Below, in pieces: positions 1-7,776 of a stretch of 64,000 nt of DNA. The notes below the pieces were generated by a model that saw only the letters and a program-made list of their open reading frames with translations, made no database searches and was not told the origin of the DNA. The stretch comes from JANQTF01 sp041741415 (lineage in GTDB: Bacteria; Bacteroidota; Bacteroidia; J057). The position numbers were made by a program, and so were the translations under genes. The first letter of the stretch is position 1; every line of letters starts with the position of its first letter. The stretch covers positions 52,388 through 116,387 of the forward strand of contig JBGSKC010000059.1 in assembly GCA_041741415.1 (NCBI GenBank). The letters are read 5' to 3'.

Positions 1-893
1 CAAAGAATGGCCTTCTGTTCCTCGGTCATCGGAGAAATTTGATGACCATAACTGGCGAAATTGCGATTGGTTCCACCAGGAACGCAGCCTTCAGCCAGGT
101 AGGTAGCCACTTCCGGGAAAATCGGCACTTGCGACACATTCACCTTCGCCGACAACCGCGAGGCATGGCACATCTCGGCCAGGTGGCCCAGCAACCCGAA
201 GCCCGTTACATCGGTCATGGATTTCACATAGGCATAGCGGGCAAAAATCTCGCCTACTTTGTTGAGCTGCACCATCGAATCGCGGGCGATGGTGGCGTGT
301 TCGGGGCGGAGCTTGCCCTTCTTTTGCGCTGTGGTGAGGATACCCACGCCAAGTGGCTTCGTGAGAAACAGTTTGCAGCCGTTGAGCGCGCCGCCATTCC
401 GGCGGATGTTGGCAACATTCACCCTGCCTGTTACTGCCAGGCCGAAAATTGGCTCGGGGCTGTCGATGCTATGACCACCTGCCAGCGGGATTTTGGCCTC
501 TGCACAAGCATTCCTAGCGCCTTCCAGTACTTCGCGAGCCACTTCCGGGGCGAGCTTGTCAACCGGCCAGCCCAGAATCGCAATGGCCATCATCGGCGTG
601 CCGCCCATGGCATACACATCGCTGATGGCATTCACAGAAGCAATGCGGCCAAAGTCGAAAGCATCGTCTACGATGGGCATGAAAAAGTCGGTGGTGCTTA
701 CCACTGCTGTTCCGTCTCCCAGGTCATAGACTGCCGCGTCGTCGCGATGCTCGTTGCCGACCAGAAGGTTGGGGTCAGGCAGCGACACCGTCGAGGTTTG
801 GAGCATGGTTTCAAGGACTTTGGGGGAAATTTTACACCCGCATCCGGCACCATGACTGTACTGTGTGAGCTTAATAGGATCCATGTCGTTCAT
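1..893 (-). CDS. selD: Selenide, water dikinase (selenophosphate synthase), 3' end cut by window edge
   Basis: SelD makes selenophosphate, the activated selenium donor, from selenide and ATP. The translated start has the family N-terminus, with a tyrosine-serine-histidine stretch followed by GAGCGCK near residues 15-21, so the active-site position is Cys and not selenocysteine. Later segments (DDAAVYDL, VSTTDFFMPIVDD, GGHSID, TDVTGFGLLGH) match the nucleotide-binding core. The start at 893 overlaps the stop of mnmH in an ATGA arrangement, which implies translational coupling. The last part of the protein lies beyond base 1. Its neighbour suggests the selenophosphate is used for tRNA selenouridine; no selA, selB or selC is seen here. 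Confidence 0.96.
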   Translation of the reverse strand, partial: MNDMDPIKLTQYSHGAGCGCKISPKVLETMLQTSTVSLPDPNLLVGNEHRDDAAVYDLGDGTAVVSTTDFFMPIVDDAFDFGRIASVNAISDVYAMGGTPMMAIAILGWPVDKLAPEVAREVLEGARNACAEAKIPLAGGHSIDSPEPIFGLAVTGRVNVANIRRNGGALNGCKLFLTKPLGVGILTTAQKKGKLRPEHATIARDSMVQLNKVGEIFARYAYVKSMTDVTGFGLLGHLAEMCHASRLSAKVNVSQVPIFPEVATYLAEGCVPGGTNRNFASYGHQISPMTEEQKAIL

Positions 894-1933
894 GACAGGC
901 TGAGTAGTTGGGGTTGAATAGCAAGAAGCGCCTCTGCTGTAGCCTCCGGATCGTGTTGGTCAAGAGGGAAAGGCAAGATACGCGTATGTTTTTTGCGAGC
1001 GAGCGAGTGAAGGTAAGTTCGGTCGTAGTAAGCCAGGGCAAGATCGGCGGTAGTGGCTAAATCCCCTGCTTGCAGGGCTTCAATGGCCGCTTTCACCAGC
1101 GGGCCATCCATCCGTTTGGCGATGCGCAGAAGGGCCTGCTCAGCCGCCAGAGGATCGCCCTGGGCGTAGTCTTTTACCAGTTGTTCCACCCGTATGGCCT
1201 TAGGCAATTCCAGAAGAACGACCGGAGCGAGACTCATTTGCTCCCAGAATGGGTCGGATACAAATACCTTACCAATTCGGCGGCTTTCGTCCTCCACCCA
1301 CACAACTTGGTCGCGCCGGAGAGTTCTGAGAGCCCCATATAGATCGTTCTCAAATTGTTCGTTGGTCCCTTGTGGCGGCATTCCGATGCTGCCAAAGGCC
1401 GATCCTTTGTGCCTGGCCAGGGCTTCGAGATCAAGCACCTGAACCCCCAGCCTGGCGAGGGCGTGCAGGATATGAGTTTTACCGGATCCTGTCATGCCAC
1501 CAATCAGGATGAGCTTCCAGGGCTGTGCCAGCTCCTGGCGAATGTATGCCCGATAGGCTTTATACCCTCCGGCCAGGGTCGCTACCTGGAACCCTGCCTG
1601 CCGCCACAAGGTAGCCAGGCTCCCGCTGCGCATTCCGCCCCGCCAGCAATGCACCAGTAACTTGCCTTTTGGAGACACTTTCATCGCCTGGCGCACAAAG
1701 CCCGACATTTTTGGCCCCACCAAATCGAGGCCCAGCAGAAAAGCTGCTTCACGGCCCTGCTGCTTGTAGGCCGTGCCTACCCTTGCCCGCTCTTCATCAT
1801 CGAAAAGGGGAATATTCACCGCGCCGGGAAGATGACCGTCGCCATACTCCCGGGGAGCCCGCACGTCCACGAGTTTCCACTCAGGATCATCACTCAGGCT
1901 CAAAAACTCGGCTGCTTCCACCGCTCGCTGCAT
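890..1933 (-). CDS. mnmH: tRNA 2-selenouridine synthase
   Basis: Replaces sulfur by selenium in 2-thiouridine at the wobble position of some tRNAs, using selenophosphate (family knowledge for MnmH/SelU/YbbB). The 347-residue protein has an N-terminal rhodanese domain with the catalytic cysteine in VHCWRGGMRSG (near residue 95), then a P-loop domain with Walker A GGMTGSGKT. Length is normal. It is the first gene of a two-gene operon with selD, whose ATG overlaps its TGA. A consensus promoter lies directly upstream and a purine-rich stretch (GGAAGGAAAG) precedes the ATG. Confidence 0.95.
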   Translation of the reverse strand: MQRAVEAAEFLSLSDDPEWKLVDVRAPREYGDGHLPGAVNIPLFDDEERARVGTAYKQQGREAAFLLGLDLVGPKMSGFVRQAMKVSPKGKLLVHCWRGGMRSGSLATLWRQAGFQVATLAGGYKAYRAYIRQELAQPWKLILIGGMTGSGKTHILHALARLGVQVLDLEALARHKGSAFGSIGMPPQGTNEQFENDLYGALRTLRRDQVVWVEDESRRIGKVFVSDPFWEQMSLAPVVLLELPKAIRVEQLVKDYAQGDPLAAEQALLRIAKRMDGPLVKAAIEALQAGDLATTADLALAYYDRTYLHSLARKKHTRILPFPLDQHDPEATAEALLAIQPQLLSLS

Positions 1934-1949
1934 CTGCTTTCCTTCCCCG

Positions 1950-1981
1950 CAAACATACCACCCTTTCCGAGGGCGAGCAAG
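1950..1981 (-). promoter_or_regulatory. Bacteroidota-type promoter of mnmH-selD
   Basis: Read on the minus strand: CTTG, 20 bases, then TATGTTTG, which fits the Bacteroidota -33 TTTG / -7 TAnnTTTG pattern. The -7 box ends 17 bases before the mnmH ATG, so a leader of roughly a dozen bases is expected. Confidence 0.65.
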
Positions 1982-2024
1982 CTGGTTTCTATAAGGGTTT
2001 GTTCTTCAACCAACAAAACTTCGC

Positions 2025-2032
2025 TACCTTCG
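2025..2032 (+). promoter_or_regulatory. Possible -7 element of hflX
   Basis: TACCTTCG differs from TAnnTTTG at one position and sits 38 bases before the hflX ATG. No clear -33 element at the expected distance, so this is a weak call. Confidence 0.3.
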
Positions 2033-2069
2033 TACCTCAAGCCCCTCCCAACTAGAGGGACATTTGCCT

Positions 2070-3275
2070 ATGATTGAACGTCAACGCATTAGCAAAGACG
2101 ATGGCCCCGAGCGTGCAGTGCTGGTGGGCCTCTGCACCAAAGACATGCGCTTCGAGCAAGCCAAAGAGTACCTTGATGAGCTGGCTTTTCTGGCAGAAAC
2201 TGCTGGTGCCATCACCGTGAAAAGCTTCCTCCAGCGCCTCGACCACCCCATTAACTCGACTTACATCGGGACCGGGAAAATCGAAGAAGTGAGGCTTGCT
2301 GTCGAAGAAAACAAGGCTAATCTCGTTGTTTTCGACGACGACCTTAGCCCCTCTCAGATCCGCAATCTTGATAAAGCACTCGGCGTCAAGGTGCTGGACC
2401 GTTCTTCGCTTATCCTCTACATTTTCTCTGAACGCGCCCAAACCGCCCAGGCACGGGCCCAGGTGGACTTGGCCCAATACAAATATCTCCTTCCCCGCCT
2501 TGCCGGAATGTGGTCTCACCTGGAGCGGCAAAAAGGGGGCATTGGCCTCAAAGGTGCCGGGGAAAAGGAAATTGAAACTGACCGAAGGATCATTCGCGAC
2601 AAAATCTCCTTTCTCCAAAAGGAGCTTGTCACCATTTCCCGCCAGGATGAACAGCGCCGGAAAAACCGCTCTCAGTTTGTGAGGGTTGCGCTCGTGGGCT
2701 ACACCAACGTGGGGAAATCCACTTTGATGAACCGCCTGTCAAAAGCAGATGTCAAGGCCGAAGACAAGCTCTTTGCCACCCTGGACACCACCGTGCGGAA
2801 GGTCTCCCTCGAAGGCATTCCTTTCCTCCTTTCTGATACAGTTGGCTTCATCCGAAAACTGCCGCATCACCTCATTGAGTCGTTCAGAAGCACCCTCGCC
2901 GAGGCCAAGGAATCTGATATCCTGCTGCATGTGGTGGACATTTCTCATCCCAACCACCAGGCACATATCGACAATGTGCAGGAAACCCTGCGGAGTCTTG
3001 ACATTCAGGACAGAACTGTGATCACCATTCTCAACAAAGCCGATCTCCTGAGCGAAGAGGAAAAAGCCCAGATCCGGGAAGGATGGCTGGCCCGCCACCA
3101 TCACCCCGCCATGCTGATCTCTGCAGGGAATGGAGACGGGATCGAAGCTTTCCGAAACCTCCTTGTGGATTTGCTGGTTGATGCTTATAAAGCCAGAGCC
3201 TACGAAGGCCAGGAACATCCCTATCTGGAACAGCACAAGTTCTTCCGCCTCACCGATCCCGATGCCTTAATTTGA
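2070..3275 (+). CDS. hflX: GTPase HflX (ribosome-splitting GTPase)
   Basis: Translation-associated GTPase that in other bacteria splits stalled or stress-damaged ribosomes. The protein of 401 residues has the glycine-rich HflX N-domain (GTGKIEE near 67-73, the GGIGLKGAGEKEIETDRR linker near 156-173) and the G-domain with G1 GYTNVGKST (210-218), G3 DTVGF (256-260) and G4 NKAD (322-325). An in-frame TTG at 2064 could give two more residues, but the ATG at 2070 is well spaced from the purine-rich AGAGGGA at 2054-2060 and is preferred. A DUF2480 gene follows after 33 bases and may be co-transcribed. Confidence 0.95.
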   Translation: MIERQRISKDDGPERAVLVGLCTKDMRFEQAKEYLDELAFLAETAGAITVKSFLQRLDHPINSTYIGTGKIEEVRLAVEENKANLVVFDDDLSPSQIRNLDKALGVKVLDRSSLILYIFSERAQTAQARAQVDLAQYKYLLPRLAGMWSHLERQKGGIGLKGAGEKEIETDRRIIRDKISFLQKELVTISRQDEQRRKNRSQFVRVALVGYTNVGKSTLMNRLSKADVKAEDKLFATLDTTVRKVSLEGIPFLLSDTVGFIRKLPHHLIESFRSTLAEAKESDILLHVVDISHPNHQAHIDNVQETLRSLDIQDRTVITILNKADLLSEEEKAQIREGWLARHHHPAMLISAGNGDGIEAFRNLLVDLLVDAYKARAYEGQEHPYLEQHKFFRLTDPDALI

Positions 3276-3308
3276 TTCTCCCTCTCCGTTTTCAATTGCT
3301 TTCTTCCC

Positions 3309-3812
3309 ATGGACGAAATCATCAACCGCGTAGCCAGCAGCCCCATCGTAACCTTCAAGCTTGAAGACCATTTTCCTGAAGGAGAAAGGGTGGAGCTGGA
3401 CATTAAGGAGGTGCTGTTTCAGGGAATGATCCTGCGGGAGAAAGACTTCCGCACCTGGCTCAAGGATCACGACTGGGGCCAATATCAGGGCAGGCATGTG
3501 GCGGTGTTTTGCTCCACAGACGCCATTATCCAGAGCTGGGCCTGGATGCTCCTCATGAGCGTGCTCACCCCTGTTGCAGCCACGGTGGTTATCGGCAACG
3601 AAGAAGTGCTGGAGCGGGAACTGTGGCGCAAGACCCTGGATGCAGTCGATTGGGCATCCATGCAGGGCGCTCCCGTGGTTGTGAAGGGCTGCAGCGACCG
3701 CCCGGTGCCGCCGCTGGTGTATGCTGAAGCAACCCGAAGACTTCTGCCCTTTGCCAAAAAAATCTCCTTCGGCGAACCCTGCTCTACTGTACCTGTTTGG
3801 AAGGCTTCCTGA
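3309..3812 (+). CDS. DUF2480 family protein
   Basis: A 167-residue soluble protein of unknown function, recognised as the DUF2480 family of Bacteroidota from its overall sequence: start MDEIINRVASS, a central DWGQYQGRHVAVFCSTDAI segment and a conserved VVVKGCSDRPVPP region. It has no signal peptide or membrane segment. It lies 33 bases after hflX on the same strand and converges with the M23 peptidase gene 10 bases downstream. Function cannot be stated. Confidence 0.85.
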   Translation: MDEIINRVASSPIVTFKLEDHFPEGERVELDIKEVLFQGMILREKDFRTWLKDHDWGQYQGRHVAVFCSTDAIIQSWAWMLLMSVLTPVAATVVIGNEEVLERELWRKTLDAVDWASMQGAPVVVKGCSDRPVPPLVYAEATRRLLPFAKKISFGEPCSTVPVWKAS

Positions 3813-3822
3813 AGCGCAGGCT

Positions 3823-5772
3823 TTAGGTTTTAAACCGAAAACGCCCGATGCTCAGGTTTCCTGCCTTGTCGCGAAGGGATACTTCCAGGTCGTGCCAGCC
3901 AGCGGCTGGCCGCTGCTTCCATCGCCAGGTAATGGAATTTATCCGGAAATCATAGCTGAACGGTACCCATTGCCCATCTACCGTAGCATACAAGCTCATG
4001 TGATCGAGGTCGGAAACGGCGTCCGAAACATGCAAGCTAAGGCGGTCAATGCTGCCTGACAAAATGCCCTGGTGGCTGAAGTTTTGAGGGCGAATGACTG
4101 GCCCCGCAGGATCAGCAATGAGGGCAAAGGCCCCGAACTCCAGGCTTGACCCCACGATGGCGCCACCCTCTCCGGGCGATGCACCCAAAAATTCCCACCG
4201 CGCTCCTTTTTGCCGGGCTACCACCAGCTTGCCGCCCTGCCAGTTTTCGGGTGGGCGAATGGATACCACGAATGGCTCCAGGACAGGAATGCCAGGCGAG
4301 CCAATCCGATACAATTCCCCCACAACAGGACCAGGCGCATTTTCCGGAAGAATTTCGATGGGCACGCGGTCGGCTACGCTGCGGTAGGGAACCATGAGCG
4401 TCAATGGCCCTGCCTCAATGAGGTTGTTCTGAAAGGGCAACAGTTCCTCCATGAGCGGGAAAGTGTGCACCCATTTGCCAATCTCATCGCGGATGATTCT
4501 GGGATAACGGTATCGGTCCAGGGGCATGAGAAACACCATTCCCTTGGCATCCATGTAAGCAGGCATGAGGCGGCTTTGCTCACCGTAAATGCTTTCAACA
4601 AGCAGGCCTCCCTGATAGCTGGCGTGTGGTTTGGTGGCGCGAAGGAGGAGAATGTTTCGGCGAATATCCACCTGCACCACTGGCTCGGCGTGGTACACTG
4701 GCTGGGCAGGGAAGCTTCCGGGTGCTGTTTTTCTCTGAATGCGGGCATCAAGCCTGGTAGTATTGCCATGAAAATCTCCCAGTTCGAGCCGGAGGTTGTG
4801 GACAAGGTCGTCAGTGAGGAGGAGGGTTCCCTGGTCCCGGTAGGGCCTGTTGGCAGGAAAGAGGTTGCCCGGTTCTACATAGGCCCGCTGGAGTTTCTTT
4901 TTGGTTTTCTGGAAGTGGGCGTAGTCGAAATGAAGATTGATCAGCCGTTTTTCGTCGAATGCGTAGCGGTCCAGGGCAAATTCATGGATAAGTTCTTCGT
5001 CAAGGTAGAGCCTGGCATAATTGATTCCGCAGTGGTTGGCCGCTGCATCCAGCAGGTCGTGGCCTTCATACTCAATGCCGATTCTACCCTGTACCTGGAT
5101 GAGTTGAGCAATGCGATACTGCCCTGCGCTGCCCTCGGGCACCAGGCTAAGCTTGTCGAAGGCTCCGTTCACGCGGGAATCAATGTCCAGTGGCTCAATG
5201 CCGATTTGTTGCAAAACGGGCGGCCTTGCATCTGCTATTTCACTCCGAAACCACTCCAGCGGGTTGAGAATCCGCTCCTGCGGGTCGCGGATTTCAAAAT
5301 GAAGGTGAGGCCCTTGTGATGAACCCGAATTGCCGCTCCAAGCAATGATGTCTCCTTTGCTCACAGGCAGGTCATGCTGCCCCAGATAAAGATCCTGGCT
5401 CATCTGCCGGTCTGCCCACTGCCTGTCTTCCACCAACCGGGTGATGCGGTCCTGAAAGTGGGACAAATGCCCATACACCGAAAAATTGCCGTCGGGATGC
5501 TTGATATATAGGGCATTGCCATACCCAAACGGGCTTACGAGGATGCGATAGACGTAGCCATCGTCAATGGCGCGGACTGGCGCACCGGTTTTCCCGCCGG
5601 TTTTGAGGTCGATACCAGAATGGTAATGGTTGCTGCGCAATTCGCCGAAGGTGCCCGACAAGGCCCTGTGGCCGTCGAGGGGGAAGCGGTAGTTGGCGTC
5701 GCCTGGGTGAGCCGCCAGGAGCAGGCAGCAGCCAACCAGCGCCCAGCTCAGCAGCTTGTGGTTATCTGACAT
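3823..5772 (-). CDS. Exported M23 (LytM-type) peptidase
   Basis: Probable peptidoglycan-cleaving or LytM-regulatory protein acting outside the cytoplasmic membrane. The chosen start MSDNHKLLSW opens a signal sequence; a lipobox-like LVGC occurs early but is preceded by a short hydrophobic run, so lipid attachment is uncertain. The M23 fold follows at once: HxxxD at His51/Asp55 (HSGID), the VYGHL strand and the HLH motif at 156-158, so the zinc ligands are intact. The remaining ~480 residues are an uncharacterised beta-rich C-terminal part. A longer reading frame extends upstream to 5841, but 5772 gives an 11-base overlap with the preceding hydrolase gene, typical of a coupled operon. Confidence 0.88.
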   Translation of the reverse strand: MSDNHKLLSWALVGCCLLLAAHPGDANYRFPLDGHRALSGTFGELRSNHYHSGIDLKTGGKTGAPVRAIDDGYVYRILVSPFGYGNALYIKHPDGNFSVYGHLSHFQDRITRLVEDRQWADRQMSQDLYLGQHDLPVSKGDIIAWSGNSGSSQGPHLHFEIRDPQERILNPLEWFRSEIADARPPVLQQIGIEPLDIDSRVNGAFDKLSLVPEGSAGQYRIAQLIQVQGRIGIEYEGHDLLDAAANHCGINYARLYLDEELIHEFALDRYAFDEKRLINLHFDYAHFQKTKKKLQRAYVEPGNLFPANRPYRDQGTLLLTDDLVHNLRLELGDFHGNTTRLDARIQRKTAPGSFPAQPVYHAEPVVQVDIRRNILLLRATKPHASYQGGLLVESIYGEQSRLMPAYMDAKGMVFLMPLDRYRYPRIIRDEIGKWVHTFPLMEELLPFQNNLIEAGPLTLMVPYRSVADRVPIEILPENAPGPVVGELYRIGSPGIPVLEPFVVSIRPPENWQGGKLVVARQKGARWEFLGASPGEGGAIVGSSLEFGAFALIADPAGPVIRPQNFSHQGILSGSIDRLSLHVSDAVSDLDHMSLYATVDGQWVPFSYDFRINSITWRWKQRPAAGWHDLEVSLRDKAGNLSIGRFRFKT

Positions 5773-6373
5773 GAAAATCGAGGAGCTTTTGGCCTTGCAA
5801 CCATCCTTCGAGGCGGTCGCCGATGTGGAGGGGCCCCACACCTTCGGGGGTTCCGGTGAACACGAGGTCGCCTTTTTTGAGGGTAATAAACCGGGAAATA
5901 TAAGCCACGAGCTGAGGCACAGAGAAAATCATGTCATTGCAATGGCCTGTTTGCCGGGTTTCGCCGTTGATGGCGCAGGTAAAGGTGAGATCAGGGATAG
6001 GCGGCAGGTCGGCAGGGTTGAGGAAAATGGACACAGGGGCTGCCCCGTCAAAGCCTTTTGCCAGGGTCCAGGGCCAGCTTTTGGCCTTGGCCTCGTCCTG
6101 GATATCGCGGGCAGTGAGGTCAACGCCAAGCCCGATACCATCGATGTAATCGGGCACAAAAGCCTCCTCGATATGTTTGGCTTCCTTGCTGATTCTCAGC
6201 ACCAACTCGCATTCAAAATGAAGGTTGTTGGTGAAGGATGGATAGTACACATCCTTGTTTTCCTTGAGAACGGCGCTGTCTGGTTTAAAAAACAGCAAAG
6301 GGGTCTGGGGCACGGGGTTATTCAGTTCCCTGGCGTGCTCCAGGTAGTTTCTTCCGACGCAAATGACCTTCAT
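5762..6373 (-). CDS. Fumarylacetoacetate hydrolase (FAH) family protein
   Basis: Predicted metal-dependent hydrolase or decarboxylase acting on 2,4-dioxo acids (acylpyruvase, fumarylpyruvate hydrolase or oxaloacetate decarboxylase type); the exact substrate cannot be read from sequence. The 203-residue single-domain protein shows the family features: VGRNYLEHA near the start, the metal-binding HFECELVLRI and GVDLTARD segments, the GFDGAAP loop and the closing TGTPEGVG motif. It overlaps the downstream M23 gene by 11 bases and follows a lipoprotein gene by 15 bases. Confidence 0.9.
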   Translation of the reverse strand: MKVICVGRNYLEHARELNNPVPQTPLLFFKPDSAVLKENKDVYYPSFTNNLHFECELVLRISKEAKHIEEAFVPDYIDGIGLGVDLTARDIQDEAKAKSWPWTLAKGFDGAAPVSIFLNPADLPPIPDLTFTCAINGETRQTGHCNDMIFSVPQLVAYISRFITLKKGDLVFTGTPEGVGPLHIGDRLEGWLQGQKLLDFHVR

Positions 6374-6388
6374 GAGGCAGAGAATGGG

Positions 6389-6814
6389 TTATTCGCAGAT
6401 ATTTTTAGTGAGGGTGGTGTTGTCGAATAAATCCGGCAAATGAACTGTTGCTTCGCCGATGAGATATCCTTCCTCCGGGTTCCAGACATCCACCACGCGC
6501 TCGCAGTTTTTGAAAAGAGAGTTTAGGGGCCGATCGTCGGGCAGGAAATGAAGTTTCCATACTTCTCCTTCGAGGAGGAGCTCATAGGTGCCGTTGCACG
6601 ATTCGTAGCTGAGGCTACGGGTGGTAAGGATTCCCTTCTGGGCCTTTCTGTGAAAGTAGGTGCTGTCGTTCTTCACTTCGAGCCGGAACACTTGCTCTTC
6701 ATCACAGTAGTTCCCCATGAGCTTGGCTCTCACTTCGGCTTCTGTTGGGGGGCTGGGTTGGCAACCCATGATCAGGAGGGGGAAGGCCAACCAGGCCAGA
6801 GAAGGAGATTTCAT
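6389..6814 (-). CDS. Hypothetical lipoprotein, 141 aa
   Basis: No family recognised. The N-terminus is a lipoprotein signal with the lipobox LIMGC (Cys18), so the mature protein of about 124 residues should be lipid-anchored. The rest is a small beta-rich domain with several tyrosines and three further cysteines (NYCDEE, YESCNG, KNCERV), which could form disulfides. It has its own consensus -7 promoter box just upstream and precedes the FAH gene. Confidence 0.75.
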   Translation of the reverse strand: MKSPSLAWLAFPLLIMGCQPSPPTEAEVRAKLMGNYCDEEQVFRLEVKNDSTYFHRKAQKGILTTRSLSYESCNGTYELLLEGEVWKLHFLPDDRPLNSLFKNCERVVDVWNPEEGYLIGEATVHLPDLFDNTTLTKNICE

Positions 6815-6840
6815 GAGCAGATTCCCGTTTGCGTTCTGGG

Positions 6841-6848
6841 CAAATGTA
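6841..6848 (-). promoter_or_regulatory. -7 promoter element of the lipoprotein gene
   Basis: TACATTTG on the minus strand matches TAnnTTTG exactly, 26 bases before the ATG at 6814 and immediately after the stop of the GGGP synthase gene. No good -33 element, so this may be a factor-dependent promoter. Confidence 0.5.
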
Positions 6849-6853
6849 GGGAA

Positions 6854-7621
6854 TTAGCGGGTTTTTTGGCGGTTTTTTTCCTCTTTGGCAGCGGCCAGTT
6901 CATACAGCAATCGTCCCGATTGGTCTTGTTCTAAGGCATTTCCCACCACCACCACATCTGCCCCTGCCTCCCACAAAACGTCGGCCATCTCCGCCGATCG
7001 AATCCCTCCACCCACAATGAGGGGTAGCTCCACCTCATTCCTGACAGCTTTTACCATGTTGTCCGGCACCGGGCGAAGGGCGCCACTACCGCAGTCGAGG
7101 TAGATGAGTTGCACGCCAAGATAGGCTCCAGCCAGGGCAGTGCAAGCCGCAATGTCGGGTTTGTCGTGGGGAATTGGTCGTGTGTTGCTCATGTAATGAA
7201 CGGTGGTGTCGCGGCCTCCATCCACCAGCAGGTACCCGGTGGAGAGAACTTCCAGCCGGCTTTGCTTGAGCAAAGGGGCTGCCACCACATGTTGCCCGAT
7301 GAGCAAATCAGGATTGCGACCGCTTAAGAGGGAAAGAAACAGAATGCCGTCAGCCTGGTGGTTGATTTGCTGCACGCTGCCCGGAAACAAAATGGCAGGC
7401 AGGCCTGCGCTTCGCTTCAATTCGCTCACCAGCTCTCCGCCATGCTCTGTGCGCAGGAGGCTCCCGCCAACCAGGAAAAAATCCACCCCGGCGGCGGCGG
7501 CTTCACGCCCCAGGTCCCGGCCTTCTGCAGCACTGCATTTATCGGGGTCGATCAGCATGGCAAAGGCCTTTTTGCCTGATAGCCGGAATTGCTGCAAAAA
7601 AGAAAGGAGTGGACCAGCCAT
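6854..7621 (-). CDS. Geranylgeranylglyceryl/heptaprenylglyceryl phosphate synthase
   Basis: TIM-barrel prenyltransferase that joins a polyprenyl diphosphate to the sn-1-phosphate end of glycerol phosphate, the first committed ether-lipid step in archaea; Bacteroidota carry homologues whose physiological product is less clear. Supporting segments: AMLIDPDKC, FFLVGGSLL, ILFPGSVQQIN, YLDCGSGA, LIVGGGIRS and DVVVVGNALE, the phosphate-binding barrel end. The reading frame extends to 7690, but the first 23 residues are not family-like, so the MAGPLLSFLQQF start at 7621 is preferred. It follows the cellulose-synthase-like glycosyltransferase on the same strand. Confidence 0.9.
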   Translation of the reverse strand: MAGPLLSFLQQFRLSGKKAFAMLIDPDKCSAAEGRDLGREAAAAGVDFFLVGGSLLRTEHGGELVSELKRSAGLPAILFPGSVQQINHQADGILFLSLLSGRNPDLLIGQHVVAAPLLKQSRLEVLSTGYLLVDGGRDTTVHYMSNTRPIPHDKPDIAACTALAGAYLGVQLIYLDCGSGALRPVPDNMVKAVRNEVELPLIVGGGIRSAEMADVLWEAGADVVVVGNALEQDQSGRLLYELAAAKEEKNRQKTR

Positions 7622-7776
7622 GGGTAGGAGGGGTGGAATAGAGCCAAGGTGCTGTCGCCTCCCGATCGGGGCGCGTCGAAAATTACACATTTACCCCGGA
7701 GTGACCTTCTCCTTTCCCTGCCAACCTAACATCTTCCCGGAAAAATGCTTACCGCGGAACTATTTTCTTCGCCGAA

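Noticed and set aside
39..917. Long plus-strand ORF of 292 codons at the left edge
   Set aside because: It is antisense to selD, whose protein is clearly recognisable on the minus strand.
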